From RGIG3040 sp964410675 (GTDB taxonomy: Bacteria > Bacillota > Clostridia > Lachnospirales > Lachnospiraceae): 64,000 nt of DNA. Position 1 is the first letter of the stretch, and the number at the start of each line of letters is the position of its first letter. Position numbers and translations under genes: made by a program. The notes beneath the pieces are model-generated. The model did no database searches, was not told the DNA's origin, and was given only the letters and a program-made list of their open reading frames with translations. Where the stretch lies: contig CAYPIB010000002.1 in the NCBI GenBank assembly GCA_964410675.1, positions 20,112 to 84,111 of the forward strand. The letters run 5' to 3'. This document shows, in pieces, positions 53,210 to 62,093 of the stretch.

Positions 53210-54532
53210 CTACCTTTTGTTCCTCTTTGCAAGTACCATCTTGCGCATTGATTTTATAGATTGCGTAAGCTGTCTTTTCGCCGGACAAATAAAGCTGCAG
53301 CAGCCGCACTCACAACATTCCATGCCATTGTATTTTAAAAATTCCTCTTCATTTCCATTATTGGCAAAATCAGAAAGTCTGCTGGGCAGTATCCTTCCTG
53401 GGCAAACTTCGGCACAACGTCCGCAGTTAATACATGCGGATGGCTCATAATCCGATACCTCATCCTTTGTCAGACATAAAAGGGCAGAGGAGGCTTTTGT
53501 CGTTGGAACGTTTAAGTCAAACAGAGCAACACCCATCATGGGACCGCCGGAAATTATTTTCTCCGGATCGTTAGAAAACCCTCCGGCTTCTTCAATCAGG
53601 TCATGGTAGCTTGTACCAATACGGACACGAAAATTCTGGGGATTTTTAATTGCATCTCCTGTAACCGTAACAATGCGGTACATAAGCGGTTTTCCCTCTC
53701 TTACTGCGCGGTTAATTGCGACAATCGTATCTACATTATTCACAATGCAGCCTACATCTGCCGGCAGTCTTTTAGAATCAATTGCTCTTCCGGTCACAGC
53801 ATAGATGAGCTGCCTTTCTGCTCCCTGCGGATATTTAGTTTGAAGTGCTTTTACAAAAATTTTATCCTCATCCTTTGTTAAATCCTTAAGCAGCTTGATA
53901 CAATCAGGTTTATTATCTTCTACTGCTAAAATGCCCTTGGCATTCGGAAACAAGGAAAGCGAAACTTTAAGCCCGTTAATTAAATTTTCCGGCTCCTCCA
54001 ACATTCTCCGATAATCAGAAGTAAGGTATGGCTCACATTCTGCACAATTTGCAATGACATATTCTATTTTTTCCGGCTCTTTAGGTGAAAGTTTTATATA
54101 TGTAGGAAAGCCAGCACCCCCCATGCCGATAATACCTGCTTCCTTAATCTTCTCAATAATTTCTGCTCTTGTCATATCATCCAAAGGTTTGACACTTTCA
54201 TACTCTACTTCATCATACCTTCCGTCATTCTCAATCACAACCGACATCACTTTATTGCCATGTATAACCCTCCTTGGCTCTACTGCCTTGACAATACCGG
54301 ATACCGTTGCATAAATAGGAGCGGATACACTGCCTCCTGCTTCAGCAATTTTCTGTCCTGCTAAAACTTTATCCCCTGCCTTTATAATGGCAGCTGCCGG
54401 AGCTCCTATATGCTGGGATAATGGATATACCAACCAATCTTTGGGAAGCACGTCTTTAATCGGCTTATCTTTACTCAAACTCTTACCATCATTTGGGTGT
54501 ATACCACCAAAAAATGTCATTTTTCCTCCCAT
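53210..54532 (-). CDS. rnfC: Rnf complex subunit C
   Basis: A 440-residue cytoplasmic subunit that binds NAD(H) and FMN. An N-terminal biotinyl-like hammerhead domain (about 30-80) is followed by GMGGAGFPTYIKL (NADH/FMN site of the Nqo1-like fold) and VNNVDTIVAINRAV. Near the C-terminus come two [4Fe-4S] motifs, CINCGRCAEVCPGR and CCECGCCSFICPAKRQL. It is the first gene of rnfCDGEAB, the order usual in Clostridia. Two in-frame ATGs are possible (54532 and 54520); AAGGA lies before the first and GGAGG close to the second, so the exact start is open. Confidence 0.95.
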   Translation of the reverse strand: MGGKMTFFGGIHPNDGKSLSKDKPIKDVLPKDWLVYPLSQHIGAPAAAIIKAGDKVLAGQKIAEAGGSVSAPIYATVSGIVKAVEPRRVIHGNKVMSVVIENDGRYDEVEYESVKPLDDMTRAEIIEKIKEAGIIGMGGAGFPTYIKLSPKEPEKIEYVIANCAECEPYLTSDYRRMLEEPENLINGLKVSLSLFPNAKGILAVEDNKPDCIKLLKDLTKDEDKIFVKALQTKYPQGAERQLIYAVTGRAIDSKRLPADVGCIVNNVDTIVAINRAVREGKPLMYRIVTVTGDAIKNPQNFRVRIGTSYHDLIEEAGGFSNDPEKIISGGPMMGVALFDLNVPTTKASSALLCLTKDEVSDYEPSACINCGRCAEVCPGRILPSRLSDFANNGNEEEFLKYNGMECCECGCCSFICPAKRQLTQSIKSMRKMVLAKRNKR

Positions 54533-54572
54533 TTTCTATCCTTCTTTCCTTTAATATTCTTTAACATGCATG

Positions 54573-54598
54573 TATGCAAATACATAAATTTTTGCATA
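54573..54598. promoter_or_regulatory. Inverted repeat in the rnfC leader
   Basis: TATGCAAA (54573-54580) and TTTGCATA (54591-54598) form a perfect 8-base inverted repeat with a 10-base centre, about 40 bases before the rnfC start. It could be a protein-binding site for Rnf control. No regulator is known to me for this motif. Confidence 0.4.
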
Positions 54599-54708
54599 TA
54601 ATTAGATGTTTTAATATTCACACCTTATTAGATAATACTATTTTTTCTAGATAATTGCCATAGTTAAATCAATTAATAAACAATAAAACTACCATATAAA
54701 GAGACATA

Positions 54709-54737
54709 TTGGACTTTTTTCTAAAATGTGGTATTAT
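54709..54737 (+). promoter_or_regulatory. Promoter of the YprB-like gene
   Basis: TTGGAC (54709-54714), a 17-base spacer and TATTAT (54732-54737) on the plus strand. A longer in-frame GTG at 54728 would overlap the -10 box and is therefore not the start. Confidence 0.7.
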
Positions 54738-54769
54738 ATAAATACTCATTTAAGGAGGAATTTAGCAAA

Positions 54770-55870
54770 ATGAAAATTATTCGGGAACCTCTTAAATTCA
54801 ACTCATCGACTTATGATTTATCAGTCATTGGTCCATTAGATGATATTTTATTTTTAGATATTGAAACTACTGGATTTCACGCAAAGACTGCATGCCTATA
54901 TATGATTGGTGCACTTTACTTTGAAGATAATGTGTGGAAACTATGCCAGTTTTTGTCCGAAGAAGAAGCAGAAGAAGTTGATGTATTAAAAGAATTTCTA
55001 AAGCTTTGTGACTCACGTCATATTTTAATCCATTACAATGGAAATACTTTTGATTTGCCTTTTCTAAAGCAAAAATGTCTTCAATATGAAATTGGGCATC
55101 CATTTAACGAAATGCAGGGGATTGATCTTTATCAACGTATCTCTCCATTTAAGAAACAGCTGTCGTTAGAAAATTGCAAGCAAAAAACACTCGAACAATT
55201 TCTAGGAATTAATCGGGAAGATTTGTATCATGCCGGACAATTAATTAACATTTATAAAGAGTATACGCAAACACATGATATGCAGGACGAAGCTTCTTTA
55301 CTGCTTCACAACAAAAATGATTTAGAAGGTATGTTTTCTCTTCTTCCAATGTTAACTTACATGGATATTTTAATGGTACCTTTCCGCGTTGTAAAAGTTC
55401 AGGCGAACCATTATGTTGACTTAAATAATGAAAAATGTCATGAAATTCTAATGAAAATACGGTTTAAAGGCCCCTTTCCAAAGCCAATATCCATAAATGC
55501 AAATGGTTGTTACTTTAGCGGAGAAAATGCCGAGGGATTTTTAAAAGTTCCTCTTTCTGTTTGTGAAATGAAATATTTCTATTCCAATTACAGCGACTAT
55601 TATTATCTGCCAAAGGAAGATACTGCGTTACACAAATCTGTTTCTTCGTTCGTTGACAAGCAGTTCAGAGAACAGGCAAAGGCCTCTAACTGTTACACAA
55701 AAAAGGAAGGCCGTTACCTTCCTCAGTGGGATACATTATTTACTCCTGTCTTCAAAAAAATGTATAAAGACAAACAATTATATTTTGAACTAACTGAGGA
55801 ACTTAAAAAAAGCCCCTCTGATTTTACCAAATATGCGCTCCATATAATGGATATGTTAATTCATTCTTAA
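54770..55870 (+). CDS. YprB-like ribonuclease-H-fold exonuclease
   Basis: A 366-residue protein. The N-terminal half is a DnaQ/RNase H-type exonuclease-like fold with ILFLDIETTGFHAKTACLY (metal-binding Asp and Glu), ILIHYNGNTFDLPFLKQKC and HNKNDLEGMFSLLPML. This is the YprB ribonuclease-H-like family, common in Firmicutes and of unproven nucleic-acid substrate. The C-terminal half is less conserved and may bind nucleic acid. GGAGG lies 11 bases before the ATG, a rather long gap, but the promoter position rules out the upstream start. It stands alone between the Rnf operon and the VanY-type gene. Confidence 0.82.
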   Translation: MKIIREPLKFNSSTYDLSVIGPLDDILFLDIETTGFHAKTACLYMIGALYFEDNVWKLCQFLSEEEAEEVDVLKEFLKLCDSRHILIHYNGNTFDLPFLKQKCLQYEIGHPFNEMQGIDLYQRISPFKKQLSLENCKQKTLEQFLGINREDLYHAGQLINIYKEYTQTHDMQDEASLLLHNKNDLEGMFSLLPMLTYMDILMVPFRVVKVQANHYVDLNNEKCHEILMKIRFKGPFPKPISINANGCYFSGENAEGFLKVPLSVCEMKYFYSNYSDYYYLPKEDTALHKSVSSFVDKQFREQAKASNCYTKKEGRYLPQWDTLFTPVFKKMYKDKQLYFELTEELKKSPSDFTKYALHIMDMLIHS

Positions 55871-55893
55871 AGCATAAAATCCACAGCCACTAT

Positions 55894-56715
55894 TTATAAT
55901 GAAAGGTATTCCTCAAGCGTTATGCTGCTATTCATTATATAGGTGGCTGCTTCTTTTCCAACATACCTAAAGTGCCATGATTCATAAGAAATTCCGGTAA
56001 TACTTTCCTTATCCTTTGGATATCTAAGTATGAAGCCATAGGCGGCACAGTTTTCTCTCAGCCATTTATTTTCTTCTCTAAGTTCTTGTTTTTTATCCAG
56101 CATCTGATAATTTGCTGCCACAATATCAACAGCCAGTCCCGTCTCGTGTTCACTATATCCAGAAGGCATCGTTTCTCTTACAGCCTCATTATATGCCTCT
56201 TCATAGCTATATCCTCTTTTTTGCAGCTGCCGAATATCATCCTTTAATAATTTTTCCTGATACTGAGCATCCCGGTAAGCAGATGCTATAACAAATTCAT
56301 GCCCCTCTTTGTTTCCATCTGACAGCATCTGCATCAGATCATCATAAATGTCTTCTGAAACCTTTGTTCTTTCTGCCATTGCCGGAATAAGACGTACAGA
56401 ATATTCTTTATCTAACATATGATCTTTATTCACTAATACGAGGAATTTGTCCTTTTCATTCGTTGCATCTATTTTTTCTATTTGATTGGATTCCTGCTCC
56501 TTTTGCACATATGCTTGTGAGTTGTTTTTTATTATGTATAAATTATTAGAAAAAGCCTCTGTAATGAAGGTAAATGACTTAGCTATTAATAAAACAAACA
56601 CAGCCGTCACACTAAACCTGATACAGTATGCTCTTATTCGTCTCCATTTTTTGAGCCGTCTTTTATGTCGCATGTATTCTTTTCTAGTCATTTTATGCTT
56701 TACGTTCCCTCTCAT
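55894..56715 (-). CDS. VanY-type D-alanyl-D-alanine carboxypeptidase
   Basis: A 273-residue zinc peptidase with a basic cytoplasmic start, one membrane helix (about 36-55) and an extracytoplasmic peptidase domain. The VanY/DacY motifs are ASAYRDAQYQEKLL, SGYSEHETGLAVDI (zinc His and Asp) and SYESWHFRYVG (zinc His). It trims the terminal D-Ala from peptidoglycan stems. I chose the ATG at 56715, with a perfect GGAGG site; a frame 10 codons longer has none. Three GATACAA-type repeats lie upstream, matching those before the neighbouring response regulator gene, so it is probably under that regulator's control. Confidence 0.9.
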   Translation of the reverse strand: MRGNVKHKMTRKEYMRHKRRLKKWRRIRAYCIRFSVTAVFVLLIAKSFTFITEAFSNNLYIIKNNSQAYVQKEQESNQIEKIDATNEKDKFLVLVNKDHMLDKEYSVRLIPAMAERTKVSEDIYDDLMQMLSDGNKEGHEFVIASAYRDAQYQEKLLKDDIRQLQKRGYSYEEAYNEAVRETMPSGYSEHETGLAVDIVAANYQMLDKKQELREENKWLRENCAAYGFILRYPKDKESITGISYESWHFRYVGKEAATYIMNSSITLEEYLSL

Positions 56716-56758
56716 GAAAAATCCTCCTAAATGTTCTTCTAACATTAGGATAAACTTC

Positions 56759-56800
56759 CCTTGTATCGTATTCGTTTAGTTTTTGTATCTTTTTTGTATC
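56759..56800 (-). promoter_or_regulatory. Direct repeats upstream of the VanY gene
   Basis: Read on the minus strand, GATACAA repeats at 56792-56800, 56781-56789 and 56759-56767 are in 11- and 22-base register. The same motif in the same register occurs before the response regulator gene. This is the pattern expected for OmpR/PhoB-type head-to-tail binding. Confidence 0.6.
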
Positions 56801-56824
56801 ATTTTTTGTTTTTTATAATGTGTA

Positions 56825-57907
56825 TTAATCTACTACAGCTGAATCTACAGCCAGTTTTGTAGTATTTCTCATCCCATCTGTCGGATTCAGAATAGGACTA
56901 AATACTAACACTGCTCCCCGATATTCTTTTCTAACCGAATTGACTGCATTCCCTTGATAAGTACCTCCTTCATTTGCAATCCACTGTTTTTGCTCTCTGT
57001 TCATAATATAAAAGGAAGTCCTAGTTATACCGTCAATTGCTATGCCATACTCCTCACGTTCCATTAACACTCCCCTAATAATTTGAAATTGTTTACTATT
57101 AAAATACAAGTCCGCCCTTAGGAAATATTTTTCTGAAATGCCTCCATAAGCTGCGGATTCAACTAAGCCCGCCTGATAATATGTCTTACAATTTTCTAGA
57201 AATTTCCCATTTTCATTATAAATAGTATTATAATACTCTGGACTCAGAATTTCTAATTTTTCATCTATGCTCTCCTCATGCTGCCAAATTTCCTCTGTTT
57301 CACTACAAAACATAACTGAACTATAAATTGTATACAAGCTTCCATCTAAGACAAGCTGAAAATAGTAATTTTTATTGTCGCTAAATTCAACCATCCAAAT
57401 TGTATTTTTTTTCTGATTTTTTTCTTTTAACTTCTCATTATCTGATTCAACTAAGTAATCTGTTTTTGCAGAAGTTGCATTTATTTGATAAAGATTTGCT
57501 CCTAGGAAACCGGTTTCTAAATTATAGCCTGTAATATCAGGAATCAATTTGAGACTGGCAGCATAATCTATTTGTTCTTTAATATTTGCTATAAAGCTTT
57601 TATAATTTTCATCCTTTTCATCTATGCTCATAATTTTAATTATATTTGTTGACGAGATATATCCATTCTCCAAAGCGTCCATTACCTCTGCTGTCTTTTC
57701 ACCTACACCCAAAGTTTCTGTAAAAGAAAAGTTTTCCCTTTTTAATGCTGTTACCTTTTCAACACTGTTTTTATCAAGCTTAGCGTAATATAGCTTAGGC
57801 AATAAAATTGCAATTGCAATCAAAAAAAGAGTTACCATTGAACATATACAATAAATAGGAACCTTTTTCCATTTTATTTTTCCTTTTCTTTTAAACCTGC
57901 GTTTCAT
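56825..57907 (-). CDS. Membrane-anchored protein of unknown function linked to the two-component system
   Basis: A 360-residue protein with a strongly basic start (MKRRFKRKGK), one membrane helix (about 16-38) and a 320-residue outside domain rich in charged and aromatic residues. I know no family for it. Its ATG lies 17 bases inside the kinase gene, with AAAGGAG about 10 bases upstream, so translation is coupled to the kinase. A frame 49 codons longer in the same reading frame overlaps the kinase much more and lacks a site. Being the third gene of the unit, it may sense or modulate signals for the kinase (as accessory proteins do in WalK- or VanS-like systems), but this is only inferred from position. 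Confidence 0.75.
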   Translation of the reverse strand: MKRRFKRKGKIKWKKVPIYCICSMVTLFLIAIAILLPKLYYAKLDKNSVEKVTALKRENFSFTETLGVGEKTAEVMDALENGYISSTNIIKIMSIDEKDENYKSFIANIKEQIDYAASLKLIPDITGYNLETGFLGANLYQINATSAKTDYLVESDNEKLKEKNQKKNTIWMVEFSDNKNYYFQLVLDGSLYTIYSSVMFCSETEEIWQHEESIDEKLEILSPEYYNTIYNENGKFLENCKTYYQAGLVESAAYGGISEKYFLRADLYFNSKQFQIIRGVLMEREEYGIAIDGITRTSFYIMNREQKQWIANEGGTYQGNAVNSVRKEYRGAVLVFSPILNPTDGMRNTTKLAVDSAVVD

Positions 57908-59327
57908 TTGCAATTGACTCCTTTCTCGGAAATAAAATAACAATAGCTGTTCCAACTTGCTCTTCGCTTTGAATATTCCATTTTGCATGGTGTAAGGAAA
58001 CAATTTTATTGCAGAGAGCCATACCAAGCCCTGCCCCGCCTTCTTTTCTGGCACGAGATTTATCTATCATATAAAACGCCTCTGTAATTCTTGATAATTC
58101 AATTTCAGGCATCCCGCAACCATTATCCATAATAGTAAACCGATACCCTTTGCTTACTCTTTCCCCTTTAACCCATATATGCTCTCCTTCTTTTAATGCT
58201 TTTTTAGCGTTATCAATTAGGTTAACAAATAAAGAACTTAGCAGATCCTTATCACCATATAGAAAGCCATCCCCTATTTTGAAATGCAGATGAAGCTTTT
58301 TTTCCGCAAGCGATGGAGTAACCATTAATCTAATTTCTCGAAAAAATACTTTTACAGGAAGCTCACGAAACATAATTTCCTGCTTTCCGGCTACGATAAT
58401 ATCTAAAAGCTTTAACGAAAGGCTTTCCAGCCTCTTCCCCTGGGAATAAATATAATTTGACGCTTCCATTGTTTCCTCTTTTGTTAGATCCATCCCTCTT
58501 AGCATATCAGAATAACCAATAATTGAAGTAAGCGGAGTCTTAAGTTCATGGGCAAAAGAAGCAGTAAAATCTTCCTGTCTCGCAGCAGCATCTTTTAACT
58601 CCTGCATTTTCATCCCAAGACTTTCTGCCATCGTATTGAAGTCACCTGCAAGTTTTCCAATTTCATCATTACTTTTTTGCTTCGCCCTAACTGAATAGTT
58701 TCCATTAGCTAACTCCCTTGCAGTCTTTGATAATTTAGTTATTCCACTAGTTAAAACACTTGAAATAACTAATACAATAACTCCGCTGATTAGCAAAAGT
58801 ATCATCATAATAACACAATATTGTGCGTAGAAGCTGTCTCGTTCACTATAAATATATGTGATATCCTTCATTGACTCTAAATAGCATACTTTATTTCCAA
58901 CATCAATCCTCGATAAAAATATAAGATATTTTCTTCCTTCTGCATCTGAAACAATTTCATAACCACTATTTTTTTCTCCTAAAATATTCTCTTTTATATT
59001 ATGACTAATTTCCTTCATTCCTTCATTCTTATAGAGCACCTGCCCATCTTCTAAATAAATATGATACGAATATTCTCCTTTTTCGATGCTCTGACAAACT
59101 GATTCCGATATCTGCGTTAAAAAATTTAAGGTATAAAATTGCTCTTCAATAGAATTCACATTCATTTCAAAAGCAAATTGCAGCATAACGCTTTCTCGTT
59201 CCCCCTCTTTTACCTCTTTTTCATAAGCATTTTGAAATGAAAAATTCATCAGCCAAAAACCAAATATACCAAATACAACTGATATGATGGATACAAAAGT
59301 AAAAAATATCTTCCAGAAAAATCTCAT
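57891..59327 (-). CDS. Sensor histidine kinase
   Basis: A 478-residue membrane kinase with TM helices at about 8-28 and 169-194 around a 140-residue outside sensor domain. Then come a HAMP domain (about 193-245), HisKA with phospho-His260 in SFAHELKTPLTSIIGY, and a HATPase domain (NLIDNAKKAL, DNGCG, GGAGLGMALC). It lies 6 bases after the OmpR-type regulator gene and overlaps the following unknown membrane protein gene by 17 bases. The likely role is sensing cell envelope state, judged by the VanY-type gene that shares the putative regulator sites; the ligand is unknown. Confidence 0.93.
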   Translation of the reverse strand: MRFFWKIFFTFVSIISVVFGIFGFWLMNFSFQNAYEKEVKEGERESVMLQFAFEMNVNSIEEQFYTLNFLTQISESVCQSIEKGEYSYHIYLEDGQVLYKNEGMKEISHNIKENILGEKNSGYEIVSDAEGRKYLIFLSRIDVGNKVCYLESMKDITYIYSERDSFYAQYCVIMMILLLISGVIVLVISSVLTSGITKLSKTARELANGNYSVRAKQKSNDEIGKLAGDFNTMAESLGMKMQELKDAAARQEDFTASFAHELKTPLTSIIGYSDMLRGMDLTKEETMEASNYIYSQGKRLESLSLKLLDIIVAGKQEIMFRELPVKVFFREIRLMVTPSLAEKKLHLHFKIGDGFLYGDKDLLSSLFVNLIDNAKKALKEGEHIWVKGERVSKGYRFTIMDNGCGMPEIELSRITEAFYMIDKSRARKEGGAGLGMALCNKIVSLHHAKWNIQSEEQVGTAIVILFPRKESIANETQV

Positions 59328-59333
59328 ATTATT

Positions 59334-59987
59334 TTATACCTCCAACCGGTAACCGATTTTATAGACTGCCGTAATATGGTTTTCCCAATGGAGTTTTTTC
59401 TTTAACCGCTGTACATGCAAATCAACTGTGCGGCTTTCCCCCATATATTCACTTTCCCAAACACTCTCATAGATTGTTTCCCGATACAATGCTATATTTT
59501 GATTTCTTATAAAAAGCAATAATAGTTCAAATTCTTTTAATGTCAGCATAATCTGATTGTCATTCTGCATAACAACCCTTGAAGATACATCAACAACAAT
59601 ATCAAGTACCTTGATAAAGCGTTCTGCTTTATGATAACGCCTCAGAACTGTCTCTACCCTGGCAAGCAGTTCACGGATTTCAAATGGCTTTGTAATATAG
59701 TCCTCTGCTCCTTCTTTTAACCCCTTTATCTTATTATCCAGCGTTCCCATTGCCGTAATGAAAATTACCGGAGTTTCAATTGTTTTTGCATAATCTAAAA
59801 GTTCATATCCATTTATTTTAGGCAGCATAATATCTAATAATATTAAGTCATAGTTTTCTTTTGACATTTTATCCGCTGCTTCCATTCCATCAAAGGCACA
59901 GCTGCAATCATAACCGGCTTTTATTAAGTTCATTTTAATCAAATTAGAAATTGGTTCTTCATCTTCTACAATTAGTATTTTTATCAT
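59334..59987 (-). CDS. OmpR/PhoB-family response regulator
   Basis: A 217-residue regulator. The receiver domain has VEDEE at the acidic pocket, Asp52 in LILLDIMLPK as phosphorylation site, Thr in FITAMG and Lys in YITKPF. A winged-helix output domain follows (LTLKEFELLLLFIRN, RTVDLHVQRLKKKL, YKIGYRLEV). It is the first gene of the unit with its kinase. Three direct repeats of GATACAA type at 11-base spacing lie about 25 bases upstream and are the probable binding sites for autoregulation. Confidence 0.94.
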   Translation of the reverse strand: MIKILIVEDEEPISNLIKMNLIKAGYDCSCAFDGMEAADKMSKENYDLILLDIMLPKINGYELLDYAKTIETPVIFITAMGTLDNKIKGLKEGAEDYITKPFEIRELLARVETVLRRYHKAERFIKVLDIVVDVSSRVVMQNDNQIMLTLKEFELLLLFIRNQNIALYRETIYESVWESEYMGESRTVDLHVQRLKKKLHWENHITAVYKIGYRLEV

Positions 59988-60011
59988 TTTAATTTGTCCC
60001 GTTTTTACTTA

Positions 60012-60042
60012 TTTTGTATCTATTTTGTATCATACTTGTATC
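60012..60042 (-). promoter_or_regulatory. Three direct repeats upstream of the response regulator gene
   Basis: Plus-strand TTTTGTATC at 60012-60020 and 60023-60031 and ACTTGTATC at 60034-60042, exactly 11 bases apart (minus strand GATACAAAATA units). This is head-to-tail spacing typical for OmpR-family dimers. Confidence 0.7.
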
Positions 60043-60069
60043 TTTATCACAAGCGGTAAATATTAACAA

Positions 60070-60112
60070 AAATAAAAATAAGCTATGCTCTAACTTACTA
60101 GAACATAGCCTT
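60070..60112 (-). terminator. CheR-gene terminator
   Basis: Minus-strand hairpin with arms GCTATGTTCTA (60099-60109) and TAGAGCATAGC (60082-60092), one mismatch, followed by TTATTTTTATTTTTG. Confidence 0.8.
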
Positions 60113-60139
60113 CATACATATGAATTTCAATTTTTTATT

Positions 60140-60919
60140 TTATTCTTTGCCGTAAAAAAACGAATTCTTTCTGGTATATCCCAACGGTTTGTAATTCATA
60201 ATCTGTTCGGTACTGCCAATAAATAAATATCCGTCTTTACTTAAACTAGCATTGAATTTACGAAAAACATCTTCCTTTGCTTCTTCTGTAAAATAAATAA
60301 GTACATTACGGCATACAATTAAATCACAATTCATTTCATAGCTACTCTGCAACAAATTGTGTTGCTTAAATTCCACACGCGCTTTAATCTCATCTGAGAT
60401 TTGATAAGAAGGACCAATTTTCTTGAAAAATTTCTTTTTTAAATCATCCGGCACGGAGGCTATGCTTTTTTCATTATATAGTCCTACCTTTGCCTTTTCT
60501 ATTATTTGCTTATCAATATCTGTCGCTATTATTTTAATTTGATTTAAAGGTAAAAATCTTGAAAATGCCATAACAAGTGAATACGGTTCATCTCCGGTTG
60601 AACAAGCTGCACTCCATATCTTTAAATATTTCCCTTTACTTTTAATCAGCTCAGGTATAATTTCTTTTTCCATGTATGTCCATTGTTCAGGGTTTCGATA
60701 AAATTCAGATACATTAATCGTTAAATAATTGACAAATTCGTCAAATTTCTTTTTGTCAGTTTTAAGAAGCTCAACATATTTATCATATTCTTTCATTCCA
60801 TTTTTTCTAATTAATGCATCTATACGCCGCTTCATCTGCTTTTCTTTGTATGAACTCAAATCAATTTTGGTCAATCCATATGTTGCATTTTTAAACCACT
60901 CATAATCGCAGACTGCCAT
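60140..60919 (-). CDS. cheR: CheR-type chemoreceptor methyltransferase
   Basis: A 259-residue methyltransferase that methylates Glu residues of chemoreceptors using S-adenosylmethionine. The N-terminal helical CheR domain (YGLTKIDLSSYKEKQMKRRI) is followed by the catalytic domain with FYRNPEQW, the SAM motif KIWSAACSTGDEPYSL, and NLLQSSYEMNCDLIVCRNVL. I prefer the ATG at 60919; an in-frame TTG 17 codons earlier overlaps the S1 gene. Both have weak upstream sites. It is the last gene after rpsA on the same strand, close to no other che gene. A chemoreceptor gene of this window is a possible substrate. Confidence 0.9.
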   Translation of the reverse strand: MAVCDYEWFKNATYGLTKIDLSSYKEKQMKRRIDALIRKNGMKEYDKYVELLKTDKKKFDEFVNYLTINVSEFYRNPEQWTYMEKEIIPELIKSKGKYLKIWSAACSTGDEPYSLVMAFSRFLPLNQIKIIATDIDKQIIEKAKVGLYNEKSIASVPDDLKKKFFKKIGPSYQISDEIKARVEFKQHNLLQSSYEMNCDLIVCRNVLIYFTEEAKEDVFRKFNASLSKDGYLFIGSTEQIMNYKPLGYTRKNSFFYGKE

Positions 60920-60944
60920 TTTTGCAACCCAACCTTTATATTTA

Positions 60945-62093
60945 TTATTCTTCTTGTGTCTCTGCTGCAATTACAGCATCAATATCAACCGAAACAACGT
61001 CAGCATCATCCTCTGGTGCTTTTTTCTCTTCTGTTGGTTCCGGAGCTAAGAGAGCTTTTACGCTTAGGCTGATTTTTTTATCTGCTTCATTGAAATCTAC
61101 AACCTTAGCAGTAATTTCTTCGCCAATACTTAATACATCCGAAGGTTTATCAATATGCTCTTTAGAAATTTGAGACACATGAAGTAAAGCATCGACACCT
61201 GGCTCTAATTCAACAAATGCGCCAAAATCAGTCATACGTGCAACTTTACCATTTACAACATCACCAACTGCATATTTCTTTTCCGCATTTTTCCATGGAT
61301 TTAATTCATCGAATTTTAAGCTTAATGCAATTTTAGTTCCTTCAATATCTTTAATTAATACTTGAATCGGCTGTCCTACTTTAAAGTTTTTCTTTGGATT
61401 TTCTACACGGCCCCAAGACATTTCAGAAATATGAAGAAGACCATCGGCACCGCCTAAGTCGATAAATGCACCAAAATCTGTTACATTTTTAATCGTTCCA
61501 TCAACGATATCGCCCTCCTTGATTCTCGCAAATAATTCTTTCTGCTGTTCTGCTTTCTTAGCAACAAGCAACTGTTTACGATCACCAATATATCTTCTTC
61601 TCTTTGGATTATATTCACTTATGACAAATTCAATTTCTTTTCCTGCATAACTCGATAAGTCTTTTTCATACACATTGGATACTAAACTTGCCGGAATGAA
61701 AATACGTACCTCATCAACAACAACACTTAAGCCGCCATCTAAAACTTGTATAACCTTTGCTTTTAAAACCTCTTTGCTTTCAAAAGCTTCTTGAATCCGC
61801 TTATTACCCTTCTCTGCTGCAAGACGCTTGTACGAAAGCAGCACCTGGCCTTCTCCATCATTTACTTTAACAACCTTAACCTCTAAGGTATCGCCTGGCT
61901 TTAACAGTGTGGTTAAATCTGTATTTGGTTCATTTGTGTACTCATTACGTGTAAGAATACCATCTGATTTATATCCGATATTCAAAATGGCTTCGTCTGA
62001 TTTTACATCTATGACTGTCCCCTCGACTACCTCTCCATTTCTGATTGTTTTTAATGATTGTTCTAACATTTGTTCAAAAGTTAGTTCTGACAT
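60945..62093 (-). CDS. rpsA: S1 RNA-binding domain protein (ribosomal protein S1 homologue)
   Basis: A 382-residue protein with four S1 (OB-fold) domains at about 15-90, 100-175, 185-260 and 270-345, the last two with the clear pattern V.DFGAF(I/V)(D/E)L...LLH(I/V)S. The tail is acidic. It is shorter than the six-domain Escherichia coli S1 and fits the Firmicutes S1-like group. It probably binds RNA and may aid translation. GGAGG lies 9 bases before the ATG at 62093. It overlaps ispH by 20 bases; in several Clostridia IspH and S1 are fused into one protein, so this arrangement is the split counterpart. Confidence 0.92.
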   Translation of the reverse strand: MSELTFEQMLEQSLKTIRNGEVVEGTVIDVKSDEAILNIGYKSDGILTRNEYTNEPNTDLTTLLKPGDTLEVKVVKVNDGEGQVLLSYKRLAAEKGNKRIQEAFESKEVLKAKVIQVLDGGLSVVVDEVRIFIPASLVSNVYEKDLSSYAGKEIEFVISEYNPKRRRYIGDRKQLLVAKKAEQQKELFARIKEGDIVDGTIKNVTDFGAFIDLGGADGLLHISEMSWGRVENPKKNFKVGQPIQVLIKDIEGTKIALSLKFDELNPWKNAEKKYAVGDVVNGKVARMTDFGAFVELEPGVDALLHVSQISKEHIDKPSDVLSIGEEITAKVVDFNEADKKISLSVKALLAPEPTEEKKAPEDDADVVSVDIDAVIAAETQEE

